Below are positions 9,411-21,326 of a stretch of 64,000 bases of DNA, piece by piece. A program made the position numbers and the translations under genes. The number at the start of each line of letters is the position of its first letter. Within the stretch, counting starts at the first letter, position 1. A model generated the notes under the pieces. The model was not told the DNA's origin and did not search any database. It worked only from the letters and a program-made list of their open reading frames with translations. The DNA is from Effrenium voratum (Eukaryota > Sar > Dinophyceae > Suessiales > Symbiodiniaceae), in assembly GCA_963377175.1 (NCBI GenBank), contig CAUJNA010001224.1, positions 1,478,501 through 1,542,500 of the forward strand, given 5' to 3'.

Positions 9411-12400
9411 TCACGCTTCCATCAGCTCCAAGACCCCGAGAGCGTCATGCTGCTGCAGCAGCGGGTCAATAGAGCGGCCAGAGGTTTGTGCTACTTTGGC
9501 CTGGGCACACGGGGCATATCTTGTTTGAGGCTACCCTTTCTAAGGGAAGCCCGATGAAAACCATCATTTATGCGGGGACCCCCATTTTGCCAGATACCCA
9601 CTTAGGGCTTGCTGAAAGCAGTGAAACATCATGTTTGCTCCTACGATCGTGTTTTAAATGGGCTTTGAAGCATCCTACAACTCAATTGCAATTATGTACA
9701 GCGCAGTACTTCTGTTGAGCTTATCGTTGTTTGATTCCGCTAAAATTCAAGCAAGGCAAAGTCAAGAAGGTGCTACGTGGGCCAACAACAAAAACTGATT
9801 GGCGTGATGGGATACGATTACACCAAATCACTTCATGCTTATGGACTAATAACAATGCTTGCACTTGTTCAGTCCCTAAGATTATTCCAAACAATCAGCT
9901 GTTGCTGAGAGGAGACCGATGATGTTGGTGAGCGTCCAAAAGAGTTCTTCTGGGCCCCTAGCTGGGGTCAGAGGTGGCGGAAGCAAACATCAACCTAGAT
10001 GAACTCCATGCAAGTGCGGACAACTGCCTGAGTGTCCTTGGAATCAGTGCACCTTACACGCAACGCACACTGCGCCTAACTCAGTACACCTGCCAGTGTT
10101 TGTCGGTCAATGCATTTGATGGTTGTTTCCCACTTCCATGCAATCAAAGCGATCTCAGGCATGCACACATGGGAGATTGGGAAACATCGTGACATATATA
10201 TATATATATACATATGTATAATATATACTTATATGTATAATATATATAATATGCCACGAGTCCGCAACCCATCATTTCTCAATTGCACGCCGTAGCCAAG
10301 GCGACCACGCTGCCCTTGGCTCCGAGTTGCGAGTTTTTGGAACTGGCGGATGTTCAGCTCGGCCTCGCGCACTGGGTCCTGCAGGGCTTGCGAATACCAG
10401 CCGTTTGCCCCGAATCCACGAGGGGATAGAATGGGACGACCTTCACCTACCCTCGAAAATCCGCACAGCAGAATGGGTGTGAAAAAAGGCGGGCGCTCCA
10501 AGCTGGAGAGAAAGCAACAGTCCTTCAACATAGAGCCCAAAAGGGCACTTTTGCACACACACACACACACACAGACACACGCACACGCACACGCAGACAA
10601 GACAGCAGCCGCAGCAGCAAATACTTACAAAAAACACCACCGACAAGGATTTTCGGACGCCTCCCGCCCAAGGATTCATATTCCCCAATCTGCTCAAGGC
10701 CTCCCCTCTGGCCCGAGCAGCTTCAAATGAAACAGCCAGCCAAACCAGGGATCAACACCCTTTCCTGGGCGTCTCTCTACACCATTTGATTTCGAAGTCT
10801 TTGCTAAGTGCTATTGGTTGAGGAGCCCCTATTTCGGGTCCCCTTGTGATACTACAACATTTGCTTTTGTTGGTTGCAGAAACAAACCACGTCTCTTTTA
10901 CGTTGAATAACAAGCATCATTTTGTTGCTGCTATTGTTCAACCCAAGTTTGAGCCCACCTCATTGGTCGGGAAGGTGTCGAAGTAAATGCTGCCGGCATA
11001 TCGGGTCTTCTGCAGCCAGAAGACCAGCTCCAGAGCCGCTCTCCCGTGCACCGACCCGAAGATCAAACCGTCTTCAGCGCCCAAACGGGAGTGGCCATCG
11101 TTCCTTGAGGCAAATTTGTTGTTGGTTGCGTGGCTGCGGAAAATCACCCTTTCTGTGATAATTACTAGGTCATTCCTATGACAACCTTTCACTCAGGGGA
11201 ACCTCCTTTGGTATCACAGAAAGTAGCACCAGATCGTTTTCACAACCCTGAGAAAATCAACCCGGCAGATTAGTCAGGGGATGCACCACAAAGGTGAAGG
11301 AGTACCTTTGTCGACACCACCCCTATGAACCAAGCAAAGGCTTGTTAATCCTGTGTTCCTCGTACCGCTTACCACGAACGATGGATACCCTCCCTCCAAG
11401 AAACATGGAAGTACATCCTTTCCAGCAGGAAAGTAGCCTTCTAAGCGGCACCTGCGTGCTTCCATGTTTCTTTGTGGAATAGTACCGCTCTCATAAATGT
11501 GTGCATCCGTCAGTCGTGGTAACCCAAACACAGGCGCATGCATTTAGATGAAATGGCGCCATGCGTGTTCTGGTGACAGAACTCATTTCAGAGCGTCTGC
11601 TTTGTTTTGCTGCTGCCAAGTGGCAAATGGATGCCAAATAGCTTGCCTGCAGCACCTGAGCAGCAAAGGGCCCTCCAAATGGCGACGTTCTGAGCGGACT
11701 CCAAGGAAACTGTCATGATTGGTGAGTCCGCCCGGTTGATACTGACATGTTAGTCCAGCAGTGCGTCACGCAGTTTGCTCCGACAGGAGAAAAGCGAAAC
11801 AACTGAAATAAGATATGCTGAACAAGAAGGTGGAACAAACTTTCAGCATGGAAAGGCCACTTAGCCTCGTCCAATGATATCGAGCTGGCAGAGTTGCACA
11901 CAAGCCAGAAATCATGTCCTACAGCATATATGCAAGTTTCCCATTGGCCCGTTGATTCATTTGCCACACGCCGGCCAAATCCACTTCAAGAGCGCGTAAC
12001 GCGTGGGGCCCACCCCCATCCGGGCCTACCATGGCAACGCTCTGGGCAGGATTCTCCCCTGCCATGAGCAAGTGCCCCACGTCCAGTGTCAGCCTAGGCC
12101 AGACTGAAGAAATGAAATTAGGAACGGGCCAAGAAAGTACTCCGCTGAAAACGGACATGACACCCACCAAAAGTCTCATGGGTGGGGAACCCTCTACAAA
12201 TCCCCGCCCCAGTTCAATGGGGCAGCGCATGGAAGCAGTGGCTTTGGATACCAAAAGCTTTCCAGCCCAGCCCCAACGAGTGAGCAAATGGCTCAGGCTC
12301 ACTTGCCAACAATGCCACCTGGTAGGTGACAACAAATGTCCCCGGTTTCCGACTTTAACCCGAAGGAAACATCTTGGGCTCAAAGAATGAAGAGTAATAT

Positions 12401-15400
12401 CTCGCACACCTCAAATGAGGCATGCCGCATGCCCAATCCAAACACCTTCATGGCGGGTAACACCCCTTCACTAGACGAACCAGCGGATATGTATGAGAAA
12501 CGGGTCTGCACGGGTTTGAACAAATGGTCGCCTTTGAACTTTCATCCTGAGAGAGCTCTGAAAATATGGTACCCCTGCCCCAAACAAGGGAAACTCTGTT
12601 CATCCCAGCTTCCCAATCTCCCGTCATATATATATACGCTCATCATATCAGCGGCTGGCAAAATCTCTCGGCCACTTTGGGCAGGTGTGTGCCCTACCGG
12701 TCATTCAGATTTTGTGACTCAGCATCCCAGCAGTTGCAGTGGTAGATAAGGTAGCACCATTACAGCCGCAGCTGGCTGCAGCAGCCGCAGCAGCAGCAGA
12801 AACAGCAGAAAGAGCAGAAACAGCAGAAACAGAAGAAACAGCAGAAACAGCAGCAGCAGTGGCGGAGGCAGCAGCAAACCGTTGTAAGTTCTTGATTCTT
12901 TAGTGCCCCGTGCATAACTTTACAACAGCTTCTAGCTGCCCGAGGCCCACCAGGCTGAGGTCTGCGCCCCAGGTTGGCGCGGTCCACCTCCTGCAACAGC
13001 AGCAGGGCTGCGCCGGTGCTGGGCACCAAAGAGAAGCGACTCACCGCGTCCTGCAAACGGCTGGGACCTGCTGGGGCTAGCACAGAAACCCTAGAATGAT
13101 ATGATCCCCTGTAAATACGCACAATGGTTTCCCACGATGTCTTGGGTGGTGCAGGATTTTGTCCATCCACAAAATCTCCCCGGAAGGGCTGAATTGAACT
13201 CGGGGTTCATTCATGGTGGGGCTGTGATTTGGGGTTCCATAGCTATATCTCTGGTAAAGCTTCAAGTTGGGTCTTGAGACACAAAATAGACAGACTATCT
13301 GCCCGGCGCAAGTTCTCATGGAAAAAGTCCAGCTAGGCGTGGGGTCCAAAAGCCGTGGGACACATCGCCGCACTTGGAAGGCGAATGGCAAAGTTGACCG
13401 GAGTGGATGTGTGGAAGGGCCCAGCCTTGTTGGGATATCAAATCACTTGACTTGTTTTGAGCCCGACTGAGAAGGCAACACGGGGACTACGGGGGATGGG
13501 ATGCGAAGGGATTGGCTCAGGCCGAAGTCGGAAAAAGAGCCCCGGGGTGCAAGGCAGAGGTTGAAGCCCCCTCAGTTGATGAAACTTCAGGTTGCTCAAG
13601 ACATTAACTCGGCTGCGAAGTCTGCCCCCCTGCTTAAAGTTTAACTTGTTTAGCTGTTTGTTGGAAAACCCATCAGTTGGCAAAAAGTGAAAGTCCTAAC
13701 ATGCAAGCAAAATGCACCAAAGTCAATGTGCCCTGTGAGCAAGTGCATTATGAGTTGAACATTACCTGCACAAATCGCAATCTTTGGCAGCATGCCATCT
13801 GATCTCAGGTGCAGGTACGCCCAAGCCGTCCAGGGATCTCTATCAGCTTTATATCCAGGGAGTAAGTTGAAATGGACATTGAATCATACTATCCAAGCAT
13901 CCTTGCGATTGGCGTCTTCAACAGGCACGGTTCGCAAGCCTGTAATTTGCTGAGGAGACGTTCTTGAGATCTCTCCTACCTCGTGCAGTTCTCCAACATC
14001 AGCCAGGACGAAAAAGAGCAACTTGTGCAGTGGCCGCATATCCATCGACCCAACTCGACCAGCGGGATCCTGTTTCCTGCCCTCAAGAGCAAACATATCC
14101 TGGCAAAATATTGACCACGGCGCACATGCCCAAGTTGGTGTTTTCTTTTGGGGTAACATCCCCTCGTTGGGACCACAGATTCTGGGGAGTCCTCATATTT
14201 TAAGACAATCCCAAAATGAGATCCAACTCCGAAGCATTGAGGGCGTCCGTGGGCTTGAACTCGTAGGAGACCTTCTTGCTTCGGCAGGGCGCGCTATCCA
14301 GCACCTCTCCTAGCCGCGCACATACACGAACGTAGTCCAGAAAGTTCCCGAGTGCCTTTTTGTTGAAAAGGAAACCACAATGCTCACAGTGAAAACCGAT
14401 GCTTTTAGGGTCCCCCATTTGACACATACCCAGTTTATAGCTTCTTCATGGTGGTAGCCGTGTTCTGTCAACAAAGCAACTGATGAAAGGCTTTGGGAAG
14501 GAGCCATCGTGTGCGATATGTTGAGAAACGGGATGGAACTCATGAAGAACACATGGCTATGGGTCAAAAAAGATCGTACCCAAAATGGAACCCTGGTAAA
14601 CGGAACCAAAGACTAAAACCTGCGGTCCCCAGGTGGTTTTATCTTGACCCAGACCCACATCAGTCTTGCGCGGAACAGGATGAGCCACAGGTATTGAACC
14701 GGACTCTGCTTGTCATCAGCGTTCCTGCATGGAACATGTGCGCTTTAGACACTTCCAACTGCGTCCATAAATCATCCACTGCACTTCCCGATTCTGTTCA
14801 AACAAGCAAGAATATCTTTCTGGCGGAAAAAAAAAAAACTCTTTGTGTCTGAAAGGAGTCCCAGCGTGAACGCTTCACGCCATTTGGAACCGCCCACTCT
14901 TGCCACCGTGCGTGTGCAAGTCAGCCTGCACGAGTCCAGAGCACGAGCCCTATCACCCCACGGCAGATCTCAAGCATAACACTGCGCCTGGGCCATAGGC
15001 ATTCGCTGAGTTTTTGAAGAAGCAGGAGGTGTGGGCAGAACCAATCTAACAGCTGACGCTAGATCCCGTACGCGTGTCTACCTCGCAACACTTAGCACCG
15101 ACGTCTGCCCTACATACCAGCTTCAGGTGTTGCTGCTCATGACCTGAGACCCGAGCGCAAAATTGAAGCGAGGTTCCCAAATGATTTGTCCCCCATCTCC
15201 TCCCCAAAATAAAAGTAGACTACCAGCATTGTCGGTGAACAAACTATACTACTGATGCTGACAAGCCATTCTACGTGTGACCAAGGCACGCAGGGACGCC
15301 ACGGTTGTTGACCAGGCGTGGGTATAGTCAATCTGAAGCTGGTAGTCATAGCCATCGAATTGCGGCCAAACCTTCGACCAAGGCAAACATCTGAAGTCCT

Positions 15401-18400
15401 CATTGCTGAACACTGCTGCTCACATACACTTGCACTCGATCCGTGCTCACTGCTTGCAAAAACATGACCTGCCAAACCACAAAACAAATACGACCACTTG
15501 GAGCCAAGAACCTAGATCACAGCTGAGAAAAACTCATCCCATCAAGAATTCCCAGAGTAGTGGTCGGTTCCCACGCAGGCGCCTGAACTGCTTTACATTG
15601 GCCGGAAGCACTGGCTCAATTTGCTGTTGTTTCCCTTTGGGGATACAACGGGCCTTTGTCTGACACAAATGCCACAACGCCTAGGCTTTCGTGACTGAAC
15701 ATGTACATTAAAAATCACACCCAGCCCTAGTAAGGATGACTTCACCTAGCCTGAAACGATTGAAACAAAACACGGGGAATGTTCATGGTCGCCTGAAAGG
15801 CTCAACATCTTAAATTGTAGCGTCGTTTTACTTTGCTGGCGAGTGTTGACCGAGTCTGTGGGTGGGACAGGGTTAGGGCAAAACCCAGTAGGCATTGAGA
15901 CGTGTCAGAGTTGTGGGAAGCAACCTGTTGATAAGTTGAGAATCGGCTGCAGGTGGGTCAGAATCCTTTTTGAGTTGGTTGATCCCAAGCTGACCTGCCC
16001 ATGTTGAAACGGGCTAGAGCATGCGATAGCCGACTGGATCACAGGGCCTGTGCCAAACGCGAACATCAACTTGGCCACCGAGTCTGTGGATAACTGGGAC
16101 TGACAGCAAAAGAGCAATGACCTGGATTCTCTTCAGGAGTCCACATTGCCATCTCTTGGCTGGCTCTATATGGCTGAAAAAAATGCTCGTCAGCCAGAAG
16201 CTAGTTTTGGACACAGCCCTGTACAATAGACAAGGCAAACAAGGCGCGCCAACCAAAAGCCTTGCGTCTAATCCAAGCGTAGGGTTGAGGGTGCTGGAGA
16301 TTTACGCCTTGGCAGTGGGGACTGTGGCAATGAAAGCTATTGCTTCACTCGATGTGGGACAAATCGGGACTGGGCAAGTCTTGGCGCGCGTGAAACACAC
16401 ACCGAAACCAAGCGACAACAAATGGTTGGGCCCACATCCCCGAACCAACGATAGACTACCTATGCGAAACAGGCAAGACGAAGAACCCCATTTGCCTCAG
16501 CCCTCAGGGCCGGGAAGCGGTCAGATCCCTATTTAGATCATTGGGATCTTCCAAGCTGCCGCCCACAAAACTCATAGTCCGGCTGCCCTGCTTCCACCAA
16601 GCTTCAGCCCCTTGTCTTCCTTCTCCGGCGCTCTTTTAAGAGTGTGCGGAGGCGGCACGCGACTGCGCGGATAAGCCTATTGAGACTGAAGACCGCCGAG
16701 TCCCAGCAAATGCACGCTGTTCGCAGCCCAATCGACGCCGGGTCGATAAGACGTGAAGGACGAGGATCTTCAGGAAAGTGCCGGCGGTGCCGGCCTCCCA
16801 GCCAGCCCCAAGCCCCCACCCCCCAGCTGTCGCCTGGCTCCCGAGCCCGTCGCTCGTTGGCCGGCTCGAGTTCAAGCTCCTGGCAGCATCATGTGCTCAA
16901 GCCCGCATTGCTCTCGTGGTCCTTTTCAGCCTTGCCACGGCGGGCAGCGAGCAGCGGTTACAAACAGCTATGCTATTTGGTCCAGAAACTGTGCAGACAA
17001 GATACCATATACAGTAGATGACCTGTAAAACTGCAGACATGAAGATACCATATACAGTAGATGACCATAATTATGCAGTAGATGACCTGTAAAGCGACGA
17101 AAACCGCCTCTTCAGCTCCCAGTCAAAGGCACCACCACCTCTTCAGCTCCCAGCGCATCTGCCCAAGCACAGCCCTGGATCGTCAAGTCCACCTGTCCGA
17201 GCCAAGCCGAAAGCTCCAAGTTCGTTTGATGCGAAGTTCCATGCTGTACTCCGCACTCAAGCTCCATTGTACAAAACTAGCAATGTATCATGTATGAATA
17301 TAGGGGTGTGTATGCTGTACTTATTATACCATGAAAGCTGTTGGCTCATTTGAGGGCGAGTCTTTTCAGGGATGAACCACTTTGGCAACTCACGCATCTT
17401 AATACTATTTTGTGTATGAACCCGCTGTCTTACCTGGAGGCAGGACTTGCTAGCTCTCGAGTTGAACCATCCTGATTCAAGCATACTAGTACCTACTTCT
17501 AGAAAACAGTTCGGGCGTGGCTTTTCATTGTGTGGATCCACCCCTGCTAAAACATTAAACGAGTACAAAAACACATGCCAAGAAAGGACCAACAGGAGAA
17601 AGAGCAGGTGAAATCCAAAAACACCTATCAAAACCGTTTTCTAGAATACTGAAGGCGATTTGTCCATCGAACACAAGAAGAGTGTCAGCACACATACGTA
17701 CACACACACACATCCCGATCCTGGCTTTCTGACAAAGTCAAGCTCAGCAAGCCCTACATCTTTCCGCCACAGTCCTGAGGAGGAAGGATTGAACCATGAA
17801 TGGGGTGATAGACACCGAACAAATAAGCAAATGTATATATATATATATATATATACGCATATTTTTAAAGGTATAATTCATAATCATAAATAATGCTTTG
17901 CGTATTGCATATGTATAATTTTATCATAAGCAAATAATGATTTGCGTCTTCCTCGCTTGCCGGGTCGCCGCTTGCCGTCGCACATTGGCGTCCGGATTCG
18001 TGAAGGCGCCCAGGCGCATGGACTCTGGGAACCGCAAAGCGATCCCTCCTGCCTGGTCGCGGGTTGATGCCCCAGTTTTGTGGATTTGTGTCTTGTCTCC
18101 AGACCCCCAAAATACATTGTCCTTAGAAACAAACAAGGAACCCAAGAACAAAAGGAAAACATGTTGACCACAGCCTTTGGAAATGAGAGGGAAACCTTGC
18201 TGCCAAGTGCAATCTACGAGGAATCCACCGGAACTGTCGACATGATGTGGGAGTTCTCCCCGGGAGTGCCCACCCAACTCGTTGCAAAAATGGGCCAAGG
18301 TGTGCCCAAAGAATTGGGAGTGCCTTCTGCCTGGAGGGAAGCAATGATCGTCCCATGAGTGGGGTTCACCAGCTTTGGAACACGCAAACCCCCAAGTTTA

Positions 18401-21053
18401 TAAAGTCAAACCCCACACAACGCAGCAACGTTTCCTGCATGGATCCGATTTGTTTACATGTGGTCTGCATAGGAAACCTCTGTCCGAGAAAAAACAAAGA
18501 AACACGCAGTCCTAGCCCACTTCTTCACTGCCTTCCCAGCTGACTCATACTCTCCCCATGCTGGGGACATCCAAGGGCGTTCTCCAAAGCAAATAGCGGC
18601 TGCTGGATAATCAACACCTACCAGAAGGAACATGTTGAATGCAATCTGGGTTGCTCCAACGCACATCGTATTCGATACATCGGCCATGCAGGGAAGGACT
18701 TGGGTTTGCCAATCTTGGATCTGGGTTTCTTTGGTGAATGAATCTCTCCCGCTGAGTGCTTCTTTCCTCTTGGTGTATTTGTCAAATCTTCTATATGAGG
18801 TGAAATCAAGCTGTTCCTTCCAGAGGCATCGACCTCAACTTTTGCGAATGTTGTGATGCACCTCAGCGTGGAAGCAAGGAAGGCGCTTTGCAGCCCTCGC
18901 AAGCTGTTTGTCGGTGGCCCGGCGCTGAACTCACTTCATGTAATCTCTGTTGGCAACACAAATCCCTCTGCAATACCTGCCCCACTTGCCTTGTCCATGA
19001 TCAAGTCAACTGGGAAAGGGGGTTACTGGCCTATCCTCCCATCTTCATTCATGGAACTAGAGAAACCGCTCGAGAAAAATGGTCCAAACAGTCAGGTTTG
19101 TGGATGGGGGCGTCATACCTACTCATCTGGCACTCAACTTCAATCACGCAAAACAACTGGACAATAATATTCCCATGTTACGTTCAGGGGTGTGTTTACC
19201 AATGGTGACAGCATGGACATTTTTTCCATTACGCAAAAGGTGTCTTGTTTGACACAAACAATGGCCCCAAAACCCCATTTTCACCCCACAACAACAGTCA
19301 GGCCCCAAACCTCGGTTGCTTTCTGCTCCCCTACTAAAAGTTTAACTTTCAGTGGCTTAATGGAAAACCCATTCGTTGGCCAAAAGTTACAGTCCTAAGA
19401 TCCCTTGGCAAAATGCACCCAAAACGAAACCTCATTTTCCCTTCCCTCCCGGCGCCTTCAAGTTCGCCGCCGCCAGCGCGGCGAGCACCTCACTGGGCGA
19501 AAGGCCCGCCAGGTGCTGCGGGAAGTTGAAGTACACCGCGCCCAGGCCTTCGAGCCGAAACAGCGCGGTGAAATGGGTCTGGGTTTCTAGGGTATCTGGT
19601 TAAGGTTAGTTTCAAGGGACACCGAACGGAAGAAAACAACACAAACTTGGGGGGAGGGGGTTTGTGGTGTTCTAAGGGTTGATTCCTTGTCACATTCTTT
19701 TCAACCAGCGTTCTTTTGAAAAACCGATCGTGGGCGTTTGGGAGGGGGGGAGGTCAATGAAAACATGGAGATTGGGGCCCTGAAAAAGGTGGGACACATT
19801 CTGAGGGGTCCGTCTGTGAGCTAGCTGGTATTCCATCCGTCCGCACGGATAAGGACCAACCTGACTTTCATGACCGCTGTTTGAGACCCTGTCTTTCAAA
19901 GGGATGATTTATAATCGGTACATCGGTACGGCAAAACCTCCGAGTCACGGAGCCCAAACACTCCTGCGCAAGAAACATATGATAACATGTCCATTGAAGT
20001 GATCCTGGGTGAATCAGCAGACATGGCGTGACAAATGTGGGGAAGGGCACGATCTTCCTAATCAGCCATTCACGCCCACCACGGCTCACAAGTCCGCAGA
20101 AGAACAACCATAGTTGCCAGGTTCCAAGCGAAACAAAAGAAACAAAGCGACACAAATCAAACAAACAAAAGCCAAACATGACCGAACACAACGCACAAAT
20201 GCGACGACAGTGAGAATAACATGTAACCAACAAGACTGGTGTCTGGTGGGAGCTACAAGGTCTGATGCCCACACAGCTCAAAAGGCTGTTGCTCACTGAC
20301 CCCAAGGTCAGCCTACTGGCCCGTCTTTCACAATTCAGTCTTGTACTGGCAAGGGGACTGGACAAAGCACCAAATGTGCGCCCAACGTGTGCGTTGACAC
20401 ATGCGTCTCTCCTGCTGTCCGTGCACCTCAGTGTGGCCAAGCCCAAGCCTTGTATATTGATGTATATTGAATGTTTTTGATGTGACACTGCCTCACGAAC
20501 TTGAACATCGACAATATCGAATGGTCAAGTTGGTCCTGCAAGCGTGACAAACAAAAGCCTGCAAGGGACAATGCGCTTTTGTGAATGCTGTTGAAGGAGC
20601 TGCCACGCCTGGATACACAGCATTTTGCCCTTCAATCTAACATGCGTGATAATCTTGAAAGCAAGCGGAGACAGATTCGACCCCAAAATACCCTTGTCCC
20701 TCGCTTCAGGTGTCTTTGCTTGACAGCACAACAGGTCCCAGCTCTGCAACTACCCTCCCACCGAACATGGAACCTGACACACCTGGACCATTTTGCCTAA
20801 ACGCGACCCTCTAAACCGTTTTCCTATAAACAGGACCCTCTTTTGGTCTGTTGTCCTCCAAAGGGACCCACTGTGGACCTTTTTCCCTCCAAAACGAACC
20901 ACTCAGCCGGGATCGATCTCGAGATCCGCCTAAGGCCCCGCCTCGAACTCGACCCTGGCGAGCCACGAGCCCCAAAGTGTCCGTGGCACCGCCCCAGAGG
21001 TCCAACCTCTACGTTCGGCCGAAACAAAGAGCTGCGCTTGCGGCTTGCGCCAT
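9411..21053 (-). CDS. Xylose-isomerase-like TIM-barrel sugar (phosphate) isomerase/epimerase
   Basis: Twelve exons keep one frame of 310 codons (309 aa plus TGA): 21053-21020, 19586-19449, 18048-17957, 17174-17133, 15371-15275, 14309-14248, 13050-12968, 12093-12026, 11655-11625, 11103-10959, 10378-10331, 9500-9411. In order they give VYFNFPQHL, IALRFPE with GAFTNPD, AWADALGAEEVV, WPQFDGYDYQ, VSYEFKPTD, VPSTGAALLL, LTLDVGHLLMAGENPA, GKLFGIHL, NDG, EDGLIFGSVH, YFDTFP, DPVREAELNI and HDALGVLEL. The Glu of EFKP, Asp and His of LDVGH and the HLND region match the divalent-metal site of xylose-isomerase-like TIM barrels, so an aldose-ketose or epimerase reaction on a sugar is expected; the substrate is unknown. 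The ATG exon (MAQAASAALC) is the least certain part. Inferred donors: 6 GC, 3 GT, 2 GA. The gene starts 274 bp after the ribokinase stop. Confidence 0.85.
10193..10253. repeat. (TA)n-rich array
   Basis: TA repeats with interspersed CATATG-like units lie in the last intron of the isomerase gene (9501-10330). Confidence 0.75.
10553..10595. repeat. (CA)n microsatellite
   Basis: About twenty CA units with some CG and GA interruptions lie in the isomerase intron between the exons at 10959 and 10378. Confidence 0.8.
12775..12865. repeat. CAGCAG/AAACAG hexanucleotide-like repeat
   Basis: Imperfect runs of CAGCAG and CAGAAACAG units lie inside the isomerase intron between the exons at 12968 and 12093. 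A frame with many cysteines on the opposite strand is a repeat artefact. Confidence 0.7.
13083..13172. mobile_element. Short intronic element, family B (copy 1, left end missing)
   Basis: It shares CCTAGAATGATATGATCCCC, then AATGGTTTC and GGTGGTGCAGGATTTTGTCC, with the copies at 23632 and 39683. The left terminal repeat present in the other two copies is lost here. In gene sense it ends 32 bp before the acceptor of isomerase exon 13050-12968. Confidence 0.65.
13627..13701. mobile_element. Short intronic repeat, family C (copy 2)
   Basis: It carries TTAAAGTTTAAC, TTGGAAAACCCATCAGTTGG and AAAGTCCTAAC, as in the copies at 19313 and 21943 and in the same orientation relative to the host gene. 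It lies in the isomerase intron 13051-14247. Confidence 0.6.
14552..14658. mobile_element. MITE-like element, family A (copy 1)
   Basis: The left end ATGGCTATGGGTCAAAA and right end TCTTGACCCAGACCCA are near inverted repeats. The interior (ACCCAAAATGGAACC, CCTGCGGTCCCCAGGTGG) matches the copies at 48894, 51865 and 60708. It lies in the isomerase intron 14310-15274. Confidence 0.7.
16997..17095. repeat. Tandem repeat with GATACCATATACAGTAGATG core
   Basis: Two nearly identical copies of a segment of about 45 bp (GATACCATATACAGTAGATG then ACCTGTAAAACTGC) are followed by a third partial copy (GCAGTAGATGACCTGTAAAG). It lies in the isomerase intron 15372-17132, close to the 42-nt exon at 17174-17133. 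Confidence 0.7.
17832..17865. repeat. (TA)n array
   Basis: A TA dinucleotide run lies in the isomerase intron between the exons at 17957 and 17174. Confidence 0.8.
19313..19399. mobile_element. Short intronic repeat, family C (copy 3)
   Basis: It begins TTGCTTTCTGCTCCCC and runs through CTAAAAGTTTAACTTTCAG, AATGGAAAACCCATTCG and AGTTACAGTCCTAA. It lies 50 bp downstream (gene sense) of the donor of isomerase exon 19586-19449. The copies at 21943 and 56176 share both the start and the core. Confidence 0.7.
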
Positions 21054-21326
21054 GTTGGGGGTGATGTTTTGAGTCACTGGCACAAAGAAGCCGCAAATCT
21101 GGCCAATCATGACAAGAGCTACAGCTAGCATGTGCAAAAAGAACAGGAAACAGGGCTAAGCCTCGCGGTCAAAACCAAGATGAACATGGCACGATGCAAA
21201 CCATTGCATTGCAACCACCAGAATCAGATGCAACGCTTTGTCTTTCCATCAAGTCACCTCCGATCCTCAACTATAATCAGCATGACTGCGAGGAACATCG
21301 GTTTCGGCACGGAAGTGGTTGGCCAG

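Noticed and set aside
16620..16980. GC-rich segment as the missing isomerase exon between 17957 and 15371
   Set aside because: None of its frames fits. The exon at 17174-17133 (AWADALGAEEVV) completes the motif in phase.
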